Source: Nymphaea colorata (Eukaryota > Streptophyta > Magnoliopsida > Nymphaeales > Nymphaeaceae). From it: a stretch of DNA of 64,000 bases. Location of the stretch: positions 7,558,505-7,622,504 of the forward strand of contig NC_045140.1 in the NCBI RefSeq assembly GCF_008831285.2. The letters run 5' to 3'. Below the pieces are notes generated by a model, which saw only the letters and a program-made list of their open reading frames with translations, had not been told where the DNA came from and did not search any database. Positions 38,760 through 50,960 of this stretch are shown piece by piece. Within the stretch, counting starts at the first letter, position 1; the number at the start of each line of letters is the position of its first letter. The position numbers and the translations under genes were made by a program.

Positions 38760-39618
38760 CAAAAAAAAAAAAAAAAATCACTAACGCAAGGAAAGGAGCA
38801 AGTCAATAAAACTTGATTTTTACTGGAACGTCAGTGAAGTCTTGTTTTTATGGACGTCTAGGGAGAAATATGGCCAAGTCCAATAGTTACTAATGTTCTT
38901 GCCCAAACATGAGAGAATATTTTACATTTTATTAATGTTCATGAGAATTTACACTTTACTAACGGCTCTCCATAAACGTCAGTAAGAGTGTTTTGCAACC
39001 GCCGCTCAGTAAGGGCCCCTTTGATGCCGGGAAATACACTGTAGAGTTGGAAGCAAATTTCATCCATCCCTGTTTATCAAACAACGGATAAAACTTATAT
39101 CTGTTGGCGTCCATTCCAGAAACATCTTTCCAGAAGGTCGGATGGAGAATTCATTGATCAAAAATGGGATTGTTGCTTTCCACGATTGGTCACCCAGGGT
39201 GGCTGCCTGAAAGCCTTTTTGTCCAAGTTTTTATGCAATGTATTCTACACGCTGAGAGAGAGAGAGTAGAGTAGAACAGAGTGGATAGAAAGGACAACCA
39301 TTAATAGAAAACACTACTACACGTCCTCATTTTTTGGCCAAAAAATATTAAAAAAAAACCATGATACCCTCTGTATCGAGGGTTGCAAGGACATAGGGTT
39401 TCAGATGAAATCCCTCCGTGTCACGGGTGATCATGGAGGGAGAGGGCGGCTCTCTAAACCCTCGGGATAGAGCGTTTCAGAAGAAAACCTCTGCCTCTAC
39501 GTTCTCTGAAACCCTCGATGCAGACAATTTCTCTATAGAGGGTTTTAGACAAACCCTCTCTCTAGAGAGAGAGAGAGAGAAAGAGGGAGAGAGAAGCTCC
39601 GGTAGACAAACCCTCTCT

Positions 39619-39665
<47 letters not shown>

Positions 39666-40375
39666 AGCTCCGGTCGACCATCGCCAGTCTGGTTAATAGA
39701 TAAGGGTGGAGAGGTGGGAGAGACAGGAAGGTGAAAATGAAAAGGGAAAAAACGTCGAACCCACCTGCAAACAGTTGAGTTTTCTCCATGCAATGCCAGC
39801 ATTCATTTCGTCAAGCTCCAGTTGGCTGCCATCGGTCGCCGGTCTGGTTTCACGGAGAAGAAGTGAGAAGGGTGGAGAAAGAGCGAAGAGAAGAGAGGCG
39901 GAAAAAAGAAAACCATTGAACCTTTGTTTAGACAATTACTTGACAACTTTTTCATTCAGTCCCAGCGTTTTACATATATTTCAAATTGTTGGGACGTTGT
40001 TTAAAAAAATACTTAGATGCCTAACGATTCCTAAGAAAATTCTAAAACACGACTTCAGTTCCAATGATTTTATTTTTTTTTATCGATTGTCTTAGGGCTA
40101 CAGATCCATGTCTAGCAAACATAAAAGGCTTTTAGAAATCTGTATTTTATTTCTATTCCACCCATTCAAGGAGTGAAATTTCTGGAAATTTCATTCCAGT
40201 TTCACAATTTTAGTGGATCAAACTATACCTAAATGTTTCTTTAGAAACAACAATATTATCTCCATGTTTACTAACAGTTAAACAAGCTTTTCGTGCCAGC
40301 TTTCACTAATGTTGAATAAGCCAAAATTACTGATGTTGCTTTGTAACCTCACTGATGGCATTGCTGCTAAGTACA
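38760..40375. mobile_element. Possible degenerate CACTA-type element with internal insertions
   Basis: The left 250 bases carry CACTAACGCAAG, AACGTCAGTGAAG, GTTACTAATGTTC and ACGTCAGTAAG; the right 100 bases carry TTCACTAATGTT, TTACTGATGTT and CTCACTGATGG in the other sense. Such subterminal arrays resemble those of the CACTA copies at 9126 and 59152. No terminal CACTA was found. The middle has different sequence, including the GA-rich duplication at 39546-39673. Confidence 0.35.
39546..39673. repeat. Two-copy tandem duplication around GA runs
   Basis: Copies 39546-39603 and about 39604-39673 each read AGACAAACCCTCTCTCT, a GA run, then GAGAGAAGCTCCGGT. Related words (AAACCCTC, GAGGGTTT) recur just upstream at 39360-39550, so the motif is amplified locally. 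Confidence 0.85.
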
Positions 40376-41194
40376 TGTGCTTCGAATTGAACGTCTTCAA
40401 ATCCTTATACTAAGGTGCATGTTAACTTGAGCAAGTGCTTAATGGGGTGAAGTGCATGCCTTACCATGATTTGCATGTCGAGCCTGAAGCAAAAAGTTTG
40501 AAGGGTTCTCTCTCTCTCTCTCACATTGTGGAGATGTGCACACATGTCGTTTAATTTGTTTAACTGTGAAATGTGCACAAGTAGTTGAGGAACACAGAGT
40601 TTATTCTATATTGTTTTACACTACATATGAACATAAGTTGATTGTTGTGCTTCTTATATTCTTCCTTACTTATATACTTGTTATTCTAGTTATTCTTTTT
40701 GAAAATTTTCATTATCTTTATATATTATATGCTCCATAATTTGATCTTGATGCTTGCAACTCATCACCTCAAAGCTTATGCCATGCCTCTGCTAGGTTCA
40801 ACATTTCGCTTCACCTCATCATGTTTAACAATATTGAGTAATGATTTCATTTATAAAGACATTCAACATTGCAGAATTTATAATTCACTTGTTTTTTGCC
40901 AACATTAGAAAAGTTTGGCTATTGTGATCATTGATTCTGATGTTGCTTCTACACTTCAGCAAATACGATTGTTCACTGACGTGGACTTTTCACATCAATG
41001 GGACTCCAACCTTAATTAGAAGCTGCCCGTTTTCTTTCATGTTTTCCCCTTTGTCCTCCTCCTTTTTTATTCTCGCCTCCTTTCACCTCCAACAACTTAT
41101 CTCACGACTGCACGGCCACCATTGACACTAAGGCCAACCGTCTACCCAAATCCCTCCAGTGAATGATTCCTACCGGCAACCCAAAGCCTAGCAG

Positions 41195-41231
<37 letters not shown>

Positions 41232-44200
41232 GCATGCGACACTAGATAGACAGGTTGTGGCATCAGAGGTGGCTAAAAGTGAGTGCTCTCTCTCATTTTA
41301 ATTGCTAATGATCCCAAGCTTTGGTTTTCTAGTGATCTTCTGTTTTCGTTCTTGATATTTCAGGTGTTGCATTTTTAGGCTTCTTTTTTATAATAATATA
41401 TTTGATCATATGCTCATACCGTAGCAAATATATTTAAATGTTAATTTAATATTGAGAATTAGAAGCATGGTTAGTTTACTGCTTCAACAGTGCAGTTGCT
41501 AAAACACTCATAAGGAAAATGAAAACCAAGATTTGTTTTATCAAATTATCATATGAGAATTACAAGGAATTGTAGTATTTGGTGATGTTATTAAATGGTA
41601 AAAGTAAGATATCATATCATTTGGTGATGTCATGTCATATGGAATTAACTATCTTAATAAATTAGATGAGTTTCAGATAAGGACCTATGGTCCTACCTTC
41701 TAGAATGTTGTAGAAGGCAACAACTTATTTCCATTTGCCAAATGAGACATATACAAAATCTATGCACCACTAGTGATAAGGTGGCTTGCCATTGGAAATA
41801 ATGCAAATTGCCAATAAACTCTTGAGGTCACCATTTACCCCATTATACTTGAGTGTATAATGAACAATTGATGGCCAAAACTTGTGGTAGCATTAACTAA
41901 TGTTTATTACTAACGGAAACTAATTTTTTGTCACTTTGCTAGCAGTTGTTTAAAAGGATGTTGTTTGCACCCTTGATCTTCCATACTACAAGTCATCGAA
42001 GGAAGGCCACGTGTGAAGTTGTAAAAATTGAGTTTTGTTTGAAAATGGATTTTAGGAGAAAGGAATCTGCCCGTTGATACGAGGATCAACCGTTCCTACC
42101 GCTTTTAAGAGAAATAATCAATCCAAAGTCTGGATTTTCTCAAACTCTTATATGCATGTGCAAAGATTGGATTTTGGATGTTTGATTTTATTTTTGAACA
42201 AGACTTAGATTGAGAATATTTCTATATTTTGGAAATTTTGGAGATTGGAAATTGTATGGGATTTTTGAATTAATCCCAAGAACTAAGCTTCGATTTGGTC
42301 CAAAAATCCGATGAGAAATTGAGAATTTTGATCTTGGATAGAAAATTGAATTTTTGGAATTAGGATTTAGAATTTGATTTTTGAACAGAATTGGGATTCG
42401 AAATCGGTTTTTTGAATTGAATTGGGGATTGAAATGGGATTTTGAAATTAATATTTTGAATTGGACGTTGAAAATTGGAGATTAAAAATTGGAATTTTGA
42501 GCTAGACTTTGACTTGAATTTTGGTTTTGAAAACAAATGTTGGTCTTAGAAAATTGGATCTTAGAGATTAATATTTCTAAATTTGGAATGACCAAAAATG
42601 GACTATTGTTTTGGGATTTTGAACTTAGTTTTTTGAAATCTTGGAAACAACTTGATTTTACTCACTTGGTGAGTTTGGAAAATTGGATAGAATTGACAAT
42701 TGGATTGAAGATTGAAATTGCTTTGTTTTGAGATATTTGATTTTGGGATCAAGATCATAGGAAATTGTCTTGACTTGGGCTTGAAAATTAGTTTGATTTT
42801 TGGAGAAAATCCAAATCATGGATTTGAAATTTTGAAAATATAGGTTTTTGCAATCATTTTAGAAAAATGTGTTTTCACAGCAAAATAATTTGGGTGTTCA
42901 AGTTTTTGTTGCAATATGACTTGGTCATAGTAGCGACTCCAACTTGACTCACTTAGATTTAGCGAAAGTGAGATGGGTGCACTTGCGAAATGAGTGCATG
43001 CACACATTTATAAACTATATGTCCATTTATGTTGTACTTTCTTTTACTTCATGCATAATGTTAATGGGATCTCACATGGATGTAGGTCCATCTTATAGAT
43101 GGAAAATGTATGACGCTCTCCAAAATTATTCTTATAATCAAGAAAAGCTTTTGGAGATAATGTCCATGAGCTTGAATTTTAGAAAATTTGGGTTTGGAAA
43201 TGGGATGCCAAAGTGAGTTTAGAACTTTGGTGAAGATGAGTTTGAGTGATCAAGACTAGTAATTTGGAGATTTTGAGAAAATTTTCTCTTTAGGTGAGGA
43301 AAATTTGCAATTTTCTCTAGAATAGAGCATTGATTCTTTGTTTTAGAAATGGGATTGAGTTTGGACAAGTTGATTTCAACTTGTTTTTTTGCATAAAGTG
43401 TTGGCAAGGTAGGTTTCTTAGATCAAGAACCTTACTTTTGAAAATTCTTGGTATTGGATCAAATTTCTCAAGGTTGGTATGTTTGTACGATTGGTTTTGA
43501 GTTGAAAATAGCTTCACATCTGTGTAACTGATTGGAAAGTGGTGGGATCTTGGGAAATTCATTTTTTTTCAAATAATTCTTGACGATAGTTGGATTTATC
43601 TAAGAGTTTTGGATTTGGTTAAAGCACTTGTTTTGGACCTAGGGGCTCTTTTGAAACCCAACTAGATGACTTTGTTAAATATTGATTCTTTAAAAAATCT
43701 TAGAAATTTTTTTGAGTATTTCAGAAATGAGATAAGTTGAAATGAGTCCATTTTGTTTGATTTGTTCTATTTTAAAGGGGATCAGATTCGTTCACGGAGT
43801 AGATCCAATCCTTGATAAAATAGTTTTGTGAGTTCCAATTTAACTTACTTTCAAGAGAACATCCAAGCTTCATTCCTCTCTCTCTCTCTCTCTCTTTGCA
43901 TTCATTCATTCAATTACATAGATAAAAGGGTAACATTCTTTTCCAAACCATGGTATTCCTCTAATGGTGCATGAATGAGATTTTTTAAATTAGATTTTGA
44001 AAACATCATTTTTTATTTTTGAAAAAACAGAATTTGGTTCGAATAGGTTTAGACGATCGTGAGAATGCACACACATTATTTTCGTATTAACCCAGCTGGA
44101 CATCATTCCCAGCTTTTAAAAAACAAATGAAATCCCAGCATCGAACCCCACAATTCATTTGCCATTTCCATTCATCATTCCCATGTAGAGGCATACATGA

Positions 44201-44474
44201 ACGTCCATCATTTCAAACAAAGTAATGCTTAGAAAAATTCACAAATTATGCAGATTAGAATGATCAAAATCATGCTGTTTCAGAACAGCAAAAGAGAAAT
44301 GCCATCCTTGAGTTAAATGGCTTGGCCAAGACCTCAAACCAACATTTGGCAAGCTGAAAATCAAACTGAATAACAGAAATGGAACCCATTGATTTAGGTG
44401 TTAGAACGTTAAAAACTAAGGGTATTCTAACCCTGGTTTTTAAATTTTGATGAAAGAAGGCATCGACCTCATCA
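40376..44474. other. Unclassified AT-rich, repeat-derived DNA
   Basis: No gene. Holds a CT run at 41195-41225, another near 43876-43895, and from 42160 to 42830 a degenerate low-complexity field built of ATTGGAATTTTGA-like words. The sequence TAGCGACTCCAACTTGACTC at 42931-42950 resembles the untranslated part of some plant Gypsy (Tat/Ogre) elements, but no polyprotein is present. Confidence 0.4.
42160..42830. repeat. Degenerate low-complexity repeat field (ATTGGAATTTTGA words)
   Basis: Nearly every 15-25 bases a variant of ATTGGATTTTGA or GAAATTGG recurs, with strong strand bias (G and T against C). The period is irregular. An oppositely oriented field with similar words lies at about 53440-53720. 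Confidence 0.6.
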
Positions 44475-44475
44475 T

Positions 44476-44809
44476 GGCTACTGAAAAGCAGGCCATGGTG
44501 GCGTCGTTCTTTCCCTGGTAGCAACCAGACACTTTGTGGCAGCTAAATGAGGTCTGATTCTCATTCTTTTTGGGAAAACTTATACATGCATGGCAATATA
44601 ACTACATTTCATGCAAGGTAGAGAGATAACCAGACACTTTGTGGCTACTGAAAAGCAGGCCATGGTGGCGTCGTTCTTTTCCTGGTAGCAACCAGACACT
44701 TTGTGGCAGCTAAATGAGGTCTGATCCTCATTCTTTTTGGGAAAACTTATACATGCATGGCAATATAACTACATTTCATGCAAGGTAGAGAGATAACCGA
44801 CCTGATTTG
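44476..44809. repeat. Recent tandem duplication, 167-bp unit
   Basis: Copies 44476-44642 and 44643-44809 start GGCTACTGAAAAGCAGGCC and run to GGTAGAGAGATAACC. I count only about two substitutions between them. The junction contains ACCAGACACTTTGTGGC, which also occurs once inside each unit, pointing to microhomology at the breakpoint. Confidence 0.95.
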
Positions 44810-45816
44810 CCTTTAATTCTTGAGGCAAAGTTGATTATAGACTGCTGCCCAAAACAAGGCAGAAGAGGGGTGCTGGGTTGAACTTGGTGTTGTGGCAGGA
44901 ATCAGCTCAAACGAGAGGCAGCTCGAGAGTACCTTGGTGGAGTTCGATTTGAAGACGGTTTGAGCAGCTAAGTTATGCTGGACTGAAATGGCTTGGGACG
45001 CGGTTGCTTGTGGCGCCTTGAGCATACAACCAGCTGGAGCAGGGTGCTGTCTAGGGGATTGGAATCTGGTTGCAGCGGGAATGGCTTGAGCAATTTGGAA
45101 CCGGCTCAAGCTTATGGACGCCTAGGCTGAAAACAACTTGGCACCTACGCTGGAAACGTCCAAGGTAAGGATGCCTAGCCTGAAACTGGTTTTGGGCTTG
45201 AGGCATATTGGGCAACGTCACCACTTGGCTGGGCTAAGATGCTTGAGTAGGGGAAGTTGGCTAGAGTAGGGGTTACCCGTTACCTAGACTACTTGGATTT
45301 TGAACTGAGTTATGAACGCCTACCTCAAACACACCTTGGAGCCAAAGGTTCGCTGGAGCAGGAGCTGCCTAGGAAGCTTGGGCTGATGGCACGTTGCCTG
45401 AGTTTAAGTTGGCGTCTAGCAAGTTTGATGTCCAAGGCTGACGTCTTCCTCTTGATGGCTGTTGCAGCTAGGGAGCCAAGAGTCTCTTGGGCCCTTAGGC
45501 TGGAGCAAGAGAGCCTGGAGAGAGCTTGAGAGGATGGCGTGGGAGCTTGAGAGAATCTTGAGAGAGGGCTTAAGAGAATGCCGCCAAGGGGTTGCTAAGG
45601 GTCCTTTTCTGCTTGTAAATGATGGTTTATATAGGCACCAAGTCATTAGACAGATTTTTTGGAAAGCCAAGGAACCATGGAGCAATCTCCACGATTTTGG
45701 CATAGAGAGGAGGCAAAGGTTGCATGCAAGAGGCACCTTTTCCCTTGCCAATCAGTTTTGCCATTTTGGCTTCCTTGTCTAGCTTGGAAATCAAGCAAGC
45801 ATGAAGGGGTTGTCTC
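44810..45816. other. GC-richer unclassified sequence disrupted by the downstream Copia
   Basis: Rich in GCTTGAG, GGCTGGAGC and CCTAGG-like words without coding signature. A TATA-like box (TTTATATAGG) lies near 45626-45635, so this may be part of an LTR of another element. The Copia at 45817 inserted into it, and the interrupted sequence resumes at 51826. Confidence 0.4.
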
Positions 45817-46289
45817 TGTAAGATCATTTGGTGGGCCGGCATATGTCTATGAGGAATTTCAGACATTATGGCTGTCTTAACGTAAATATCCGCTTAAGTG
45901 ATTGCATTTTGGGATATTACATCATTTTAGATGGTATGGGGTAATTTTGAAATGTATAGATACCAGTACGAAATTACGAACTCTTTGATGGGTGGAATCC
46001 GTAATAGTCCTATTATAAAATGGTAGTGGTCCCTGGGGTCATGCAATGGTTGCCTGAAACATTAGTTTCTAGGGTTTTTCTCTTTCCCATTTGAGAGAGA
46101 CCTCAAGCGCGCCGCACGTACCTTGGAAGACCCTCCTGCGATCTTCCCGTGCACCAGATCAGATGGATTCAGGTATGCTTCCGCTTCAGTTTAAGGTTTC
46201 GTTTATTTCAATGATTTAACATGAGCATGATCCTGTTTAGGGCATATACGTTTGGTTTTGTATATGCGTTATGGGGAGAAATCCCAACA
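45817..46289 (+). repeat. 5' LTR of the 45.8-kb Copia
   Basis: 473 bases, TG...CA ends. A TATA-like box TATTATAAAA at 46011-46020 could set LTR transcription. Confidence 0.95.
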
Positions 46290-46291
46290 TT

Positions 46292-46303
46292 TGGTATCAA
46301 AGC
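46292..46303 (+). other. Primer binding site of the Copia
   Basis: TGGTATCAAAGC lies two bases after the 5' LTR. It matches the initiator tRNA-Met-type site TGGTATCAGAGC with one difference. Confidence 0.85.
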
Positions 46304-46419
46304 CTATGTTCTTCGTTAAATCGTTGATTGTTGATGATTTTGTGCGTTATTCCCATTCAGATGTTCCCCATTTTGATTCTTCGACTGCAAGTTTTTTGTT
46401 TTTCAAAAAAAAAAAAAAT

Positions 46420-47120
46420 TATTGGGCAAGCAACGGAAGTCGTTGGGCTTCCATTGCAGCCACAGGAAGGGGGAATAGGGAAGGGCGATGGAGGTGCAAG
46501 GAAGGGCGTCGGCCGGCCATTAGGCGATGGCCGAACCTAGCGTCCTTGCGCCACCCGCCGGCGGCCACCCACGCCGTTGGGTGGCCTGCCGGTGGGTTAT
46601 TCGTCGCCGTCTCAACAACACATAGGAAAAGGGGAGACGATGGAAGGCGTTGGCCTTCCGTTGATGGGCGACGACTGGGGAGGGAGGCCACCGGCAGGTT
46701 CGCCGTCGTCGGACGGAGCCGTACGACCTACCGGTGCCCACCCGCGGCTTGCCCGCTGCCGTTTCAGCCGCCCATTCCAGTCGAAAGGGGCGGAAATCAG
46801 AAAAAGGGGATAAAATCAGGCAAGGGCCAAAACCGGCCGGAATCGGCCGGTTTTGGGCGGGCGATGGCCGGCCATCGCAGTGGCGACGGCCGGCCGTTGA
46901 GGCGGCACTCGCCGGCGGCCACCCACGCAGTTGGGTGGCCTGCCGGAGGATCACCACCGCACGCCTGCCATTCGGCAGGCGAGCGGTGGAGACGACGCCT
47001 GTGATCGCTCGCGCGGTCGAGCGGGAGGGTCAGACCGGGTCGGGTCTTGACAGACCCGATCCGGATCCATCAGTTTAAAAAAAAAAAAATTTTGCCGCCT
47101 CGCGCCCGAGCCCCGTTTGA
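46420..47120 (+). other. GC-rich insert in the Copia leader
   Basis: Between A runs at 46406 and 47078 the DNA turns strongly GC-rich with GGCCGG, GGCGATGG and GCCGGCGGCC words, unlike the rest of the element. It includes a 43-base direct repeat (46552-46594 and 46906-46948, about 4 mismatches, offset 354) and a perfect hairpin at 46827-46856. Frames on both strands are open for up to 250 codons, as expected from high GC, and no domain is recognisable. It may be captured host DNA or an ancient leader; neither is shown. Confidence 0.7.
46827..46856. repeat. Perfect 13-bp hairpin (CCAAAACCGGCCG arms, 4-base loop)
   Basis: CCAAAACCGGCCG, GAAT, CGGCCGGTTTTGG. It lies between the two 43-base direct repeats. 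In leader RNA it would form a very stable stem, but any role is speculation. Confidence 0.9.
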
Positions 47121-47153
47121 TTTTTCGAACCGGGTCGGGTCCATTATTGTCAA

Positions 47154-47556
47154 ACCGGTTCGGTAAAGAATCAAACCGGTTCATTCAGTTTCAGACCGAT
47201 TCGTATCCTTTTTTTAGACCGGTTCAGTTGTTTTTCAGATCGGTTCAATTGATTTTCAAACCGGTTCATGATTTTCAGAACCGATTTAGTTGATTTTCAA
47301 ACTGTTTCATGGCTCCAAGGACCGGTTCATTCAGTTTTAGAACCGATTCAGACCATTTTCAGACCGGTTCAGTTGTTTTCAGTCCGGTTCAGTGGATTTC
47401 AGACCGGTTCACTTGATATTTAGACCGATTCAGGGCTTTTCAGATCGATTCATTGAGTTCTGGAACCGTTTTTTGGCCAATTTTAACCGGTTCAGTGGGT
47501 TTTAGAACCGATACGGTCCATTTTTGACCGGTACGTCCAATTTTTAGACTGGTTCA
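47154..47556. repeat. Regular 20-21-bp periodic array, about 20 copies of ACCGGTTCA
   Basis: Variants of ACCGGTTCA start at 47154, 47175, 47195, 47218, 47239, 47260, 47280, 47301, 47321, 47342, 47363, 47383, 47403, 47423, 47444, 47465, 47486, 47507, 47527 and 47548. Nearly every step is 20 or 21. The spacer is T-rich (GTTGATTTTCAG-like). The core contains the palindrome ACCGGT; units are diverged from each other. Stops break every frame, so it is not coding now. Confidence 0.92.
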
Positions 47557-48433
47557 GCCCTATGTAGGGGCATGTGGGTGTTCTAATTGTGGTTTAAGAA
47601 TGGTACGGGCCATTTTAAGGCCAATTCAGTAGTTCTTGACCCTCTTAAGCACGATTATGGTACCGGTTTGTAAATTTTGGACACTTTTGGGCCCCTTTTA
47701 TTGGATCATTTTGGTTTTGGATTCAATGTAGGACAAATTTTGTATGTAAATTTTTTTAATTCATGTATCATGTTTTGCATGTTATTAAAATTGTGTATGT
47801 GCTTTAGATGAATGTTTGAATTATGAATTTGATCTTTGGCCATGTCTGTTGTTTCAAATGAGTAAGTTTGTATTTTATGTCGCCAAAGTGACCTCTGTTG
47901 TACGAATTTGCTTGTTTTAAACATTAGATGATAGTATACTTGATCCATGCGGACAATGATCAGCCTAAAGGAGTATTGTTGTTTGGTCAAGTTTAAGGTA
48001 TACAGGGCAATGAATATGTGATAATTTTTTAGGTTTCCATGTGAATAGCGAGTCAATCCAAAGATAGACTCGTTGTTTGACAGGGTTAATTATCTATATT
48101 CATTGTTGACCAAGAATACCACTTGAAGTTAATATTTCAATCCAAAGATTGGATATTAACGTTGCACCGGTACCTTGTGATGGGTTTTGGGCCATTGTGT
48201 TTAAATTCATTTATATTTGTTGTTTCATCTTTGTACATGTATTGATTGTGAGCATGCTTTGGTTTGTTCTTTGTACAGTGAGTTCTACTTATATGATATT
48301 TGCAAATTTTGAGTACTATTCCTGATTAAATGATTTGATTTTTTCAAGTAAGAAAAGATAGACTGTTAAGGAAATTGCAGTTGACCAATCATCCGTTAAG
48401 AAACAAAAGAAGCACAAGGAATGCCTATTAGGC

Positions 48434-48475
48434 TGCTTCTTTTGCAAGGGTGAAGGTCATATGGGGATTGTACTG
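48434..48475 (+). pseudogene. Copia gag zinc knuckle remnant
   Basis: CFFCKGEGHM followed by a frame break: CX2CX4H of the knuckle is visible and the last cysteine is lost to the shift. The gag shell domain that should precede it was not recognised. Confidence 0.75.
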
Positions 48476-48559
48476 AGTATCACGCATGGCGTGAAAAGAA
48501 GGGTACACTTCTAACTTTGGGTTTGTTCGGAGGTTAATTTAACTTCAGTACCCAAAAAC

Positions 48560-49040
48560 ACTTCGTGGGTAGATTCAGTGTTACTACTCACATAGTGTTT
48601 ATGCAAGACTGCCTAAATTGTCAAACGCCAATTGATGCTGAAAGATTCATCTATGTGGGCGATGGCAAGAAGGCGAAGGTTGAAGCCATAGCAGATTTTT
48701 TGGGTTATTGTTAAAGACTGGTTGTTTTTTGAATTTGACAGAAACTTATGCAGTACCGTCTTTTAGATGGAATTTGTTTTTTTATTTTTTTACTGGACAA
48801 ATTTGGTTATTATTGTTCATTTGGAGGAAATAAATTTAAGTTGTTTCTGTACTCAAATTTGATTGCCACTGGTTCTTTGTCTAGTAGCGATAACCTTTAT
48901 TTGCTTGATATGGTTGCTTCATATAATGAAATCTTGCATGTTACGTCTAGTGGTACTAAAAGTAAAATTAGCAAATTATGATTCTATTATGTTGTGGCAT
49001 TGGCGCTTAGGACATATCTCTGAAAAGAGAATATAAATGC
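48560..49040 (+). pseudogene. Copia protease and pre-integrase remnant
   Basis: TGGGTAGATTCAG (48567) encodes the protease start WVDS, but the frame shifts inside the active-site motif. Downstream SSDNLYLLDMVASYNEILHV and LWHWRLGHISEKRI are the pre-integrase segment. The sequence then passes abruptly to the region beyond integrase. Confidence 0.8.
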
Positions 49041-49395
49041 TTATGTCAAAAAGAATTCTTGAGTCCTTTTGATTTTGTAGACTTTAATGTTTGCATTGTA
49101 TGTATAAAGGGAAAATGAATAAACATTAAGGGGTTATAAGTTTTATAATCCATTCAGTAAGTCTTTCTTTGAAAAGGAAAATGCTCATGTCTTTGAGGAT
49201 ATTGAGTTTGGGGGATGTGATTAGGTTAAACACATTGCCTTTGAGGAAGGACCTGAGTCCACTCATACAGATGTTGTAAGTAATAGCCAAGTATTCATTC
49301 CTAACATTGTTCCATCAACATATTCAGAAGAAGGCAATGATGTCGATCTCCTTATTGAAGAATAAACTCAACAACCTCAAGAAAATCAAGTAGAA

Positions 49396-50300
49396 GTGCC
49401 ACCGAGGAGATCCATTAGAGAGAGGAGAAATACAATTTCAAATGATTTTGTCTATCTCCAAGAACATGATGTTGATAAGAGCTTAATGGAAGATGATCCT
49501 ATTAACTTCCAGCAAGCAATAAAGAGTTCTAAATCTCATAAGTGGATAGATGCCATGAGTGAGGAAATAAAGTCCATGATGGACAATGACGTATGAGATG
49601 TTGTTCCCTTGCCTGAAGGTGTGAAACTCATTTGTTGTAAATGGATATTTAAAACCAAGAGGGATTCATTAGAAAACATCGAAAGGTATAAGGCACGTCT
49701 TGTTGCAAAAGGCTTTACTCAAAAGGAATGCATTGATTATACAGAGACTTTCTATTCAGTTTCGTCGAAAGACTCTTTCAGGACCGTAATGGCACTTGTG
49801 GCTCATTTTGACATAGAGCTGCATCAGATGGATGTTAAGACAACGTTTCTAAATGGAGACATTGATAAAACGATATATATGGTGCAACCAGAAAATTTTG
49901 CTTCAGAAAATGCAAAGAAAATGGTTTGCAAACTTAAGAAGTCCATCTATGGGCTAAAGCAAGCTTTCCGTCAGTGGTATTACAAATTTCATCAAGTTAT
50001 AGTTTCATTTTGTTTCGAAACTAATATGGTTGATGAATGTGTATACCAAAACTTCAGTGAGGCAAATTTATCTTTCTGGTTTTATATGTCGATGATATAT
50101 TGCTGGCATGTAATGATGTAGGCATATTGTATGAAACTAAGAATTTTTTGTCAACAAAGTTTGACATGAATGATCTTGGTTGTGCATCTTTTGTTTTGGG
50201 GATCCAAATATTTCGAGATCGTTTTCGGTGTATTCTTGGATTATCACAAAAGGTCTACATTGATAAGGTGCTTCAGCGATATGACATGAAAGATTGTTAA
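49396..50300 (+). pseudogene. Copia reverse transcriptase remnant
   Basis: Shows KWIDAMSEEIKSMMDNDV, a TGA, then KLICCKWIFKTKRDS, ERYKARLVAKGFTQKE, HQMDVKTTFLNGDIDK and SIYGLKQAFRQWYYKF. The catalytic YVDD is intact at 50085-50096 but lies at a frameshift between two frames. Confidence 0.9.
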
Positions 50301-50399
50301 CCATGAAATACTCCAGTTGTTAAAGGAGACAACTTTAGTCTCAAACAGTGCCATAAAAGTAAAATCGAATCTAAAGAAATGGAAATGATTCCCTATTTG

Positions 50400-50960
50400 T
50401 CTGTTGTGGGAAGCCTTATGTATGTTCAGGTTTGTACTCGTTTGGATATTGCATTTATCATTGGAATGTTAGGTAGATACTTAAGTGATCCTGGTATGGG
50501 TCATTGGAAAGCAGCCAAAAGAGTTTTGAGGTACTTAAAAAGAACATAAGATTTTATGCTCACATACAGGAAGTCAGACCAGTGAGAGATCATTGGGTAT
50601 TCAGATTCTGACTTTGCTGGGTGCCAAGATAATGGCATCCAATCAGGTTTTGTGATTGCAGAATTTTGTCACGAGGCTGCGTATTATGTATGGTATAGAA
50701 AGACCACTAAGGTTGTTGTGTGACAATAATTCAACAGTCATGTATTCTTATAACAGCCACAGTTTGTCAAAGTTGAAGCACATCGACATTAATTTTTTGG
50801 GGTGTTAAAGATGGGATACAGAATGGTCAGATGTCTTTAGAGCATATTGGGACAAACTATATGATTTGCGGATCCGCTTACCAAGGGTTTAACACATAAG
50901 GTCTTTCACGAACATGTTGTTCGTATGGGGTGTTACCCTTGGATGATGTGTTGGTTTAGT
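50400..50960 (+). pseudogene. Copia RNase H remnant with internal deletion
   Basis: Begins VVGSLMYVQVCTRLDIAFII, then GYSDSDFAGCQDNG, and ends near ADPLTKGL-like sequence. The stretch normally holding the SKKQ/TxEAE motif is shortened, and several stops occur. Confidence 0.75.

Noticed and set aside
45257-45880. Overlapping frames of 73-111 codons on both strands before the Copia
   Set aside because: They reflect the GC-richer, low-stop composition of the region; no domain on either strand, and the Copia cuts through it.
46252-47004. 250-codon open frame on the plus strand, the longest of the window
   Set aside because: It starts in the 5' LTR, crosses the primer site and an A run, and is open mainly because the insert is GC-rich. 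Other frames on both strands are open there too. No domain.
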